From NCBI GenBank assembly GCA_937864275.1, contig CALMIW010000427.1:1-6409 (forward strand): a stretch of 6,409 bases of DNA. Reading direction: 5' to 3'. Shown here in pieces: positions 6,313-6,409 of the stretch. The first letter of the stretch is position 1; every line of letters begins with the position of its first letter. A model generated the notes under the pieces. It was not told the origin of the DNA. It did not search any database and saw nothing but the letters and a program-made list of their open reading frames with translations. The translations under genes were made by a program, and so were the position numbers. This stretch comes from an uncultured Dehalococcoidia bacterium (GTDB lineage Bacteria; Chloroflexota; Dehalococcoidia; Tepidiformales; Tepidiformaceae).

Positions 6313-6347
6313 AACGGCCCCTTCCGAATCTCTCGAAAAGGGCCGTT
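6313..6347. terminator. Hairpin terminator between converging methyltransferase and tRNA
   Basis: AACGGCCC (6313-6320) pairs perfectly with GGGCCGTT (6340-6347), with two further A-T pairs possible past a one-base bulge and a loop of about 15 nt. It lies between the plus-strand methyltransferase and the minus-strand tRNA, so it can serve both. TTTT follows about 8 nt after the stem on either strand (6356-6359 plus; 6306-6303 minus), a weak U-tract, as often seen in GC-rich bacteria. Confidence 0.6.
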
Positions 6348-6362
6348 GACCTGGGTTTTCGT

Positions 6363-6409
6363 TGGTGGCGGGGGCAGGATTTGAACCTGCGACCTTCGGG
6401 TTATGAGCC
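6363..6409 (-). tRNA. tRNA-Met (CAT), 3' part, cut by window edge
   Basis: On the minus strand the window holds the end of the anticodon 5' stem (GG), a 7-nt loop CTCATAA with anticodon CAT (6405-6403), the 3' stem CCCGA, variable loop AGGTC, T-arm GCAGG-TTCAAAT-CCTGC, the acceptor 3' strand CCCCGCC, discriminator A and an encoded CCA (6365-6363). The D-arm and acceptor 5' strand lie beyond the right edge. A CAT anticodon can also belong to initiator tRNA or to lysidine-modified tRNA-Ile2; the visible half does not settle this, and elongator Met is my best guess. The 3' end faces the defence cassette, the orientation expected of a tRNA used as an integration site. Confidence 0.9.

Larger units (their letters stand above)
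1..6362. mobile_element. Probable tRNA-associated genomic island segment carrying a defence cassette
   Basis: An integrase-like gene start at the left edge, a tRNA 3' end at the right edge, and a self-contained set of four defence-type genes between them fit cargo of an integrated island. No housekeeping gene is present. No same-orientation copy of the tRNA 3' end is seen inside the window, so the far attachment site, if it exists, lies left of position 1. The short repeats at 161-175 and 6212-6226 may mark a sub-module. The extent given is only what is visible; the true ends are unknown. Confidence 0.4.

Noticed and set aside
6363..6409. tRNA-Ile2 (lysidine-modified CAT) as an alternative identity
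   Set aside because: Not excluded, but the D-arm and acceptor 5' half needed to decide are missing; Met is the more common identity for a CAT anticodon.

Overview
The window is high-GC bacterial DNA and most likely comes from an actinobacterium. The basis is GC-rich coding with strong third-position GC, a GTG start, weak or absent Shine-Dalgarno sequences, and a start codon placed where a leaderless transcript would begin. No gene here allows a genus call.

Layout, left to right. Positions 1-47 carry the first 15 codons of a minus-strand gene running off the left edge, resembling the N-terminus of an actinobacterial tyrosine recombinase (phage-type integrase). A non-coding gap (48-236) follows, holding a hairpin that covers the integrase ribosome-binding site and one copy of a 15-bp repeat. 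Positions 237-4385 hold a tight three-gene minus-strand operon, transcribed in the order ParB-like protein (4385 to 2949), SNF2/DEAH-type helicase (2952 to 1084), and a DUF3883-type PD-(D/E)XK nuclease-like protein (about 1094 to 237). Its junctions are a 4-bp GTGA overlap and an overlap of 11 bp or more. A 98-bp divergent promoter region (4386-4483) separates the operon from a plus-strand gamma-class N6-adenine DNA methyltransferase (4484-6160). The right flank (6161-6362) has a second copy of the 15-bp repeat, a small tandem repeat and a hairpin terminator. The window ends inside the 3' half of a minus-strand tRNA with a CAT anticodon (tRNA-Met class).

Working model (inference): the four genes form a modification-dependent defence cassette. 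The methyltransferase would mark self DNA. The ParB-like protein would act as a DNA-sensing, clamp or regulatory component, the SNF2 motor would translocate on or remodel DNA, and the DUF3883 protein would be the effector nuclease. The mix recalls parts of known systems (helicase plus methyltransferase in DISARM, ParB-like DpdB plus SNF2-like DpdE in the Dpd 7-deazaguanine system) but lacks their other signature genes, and I cannot match it to a named system. An integrase fragment on one side and a tRNA on the other suggest the cassette is cargo of an integrated genomic island, but no full attL/attR pair is visible inside the window.
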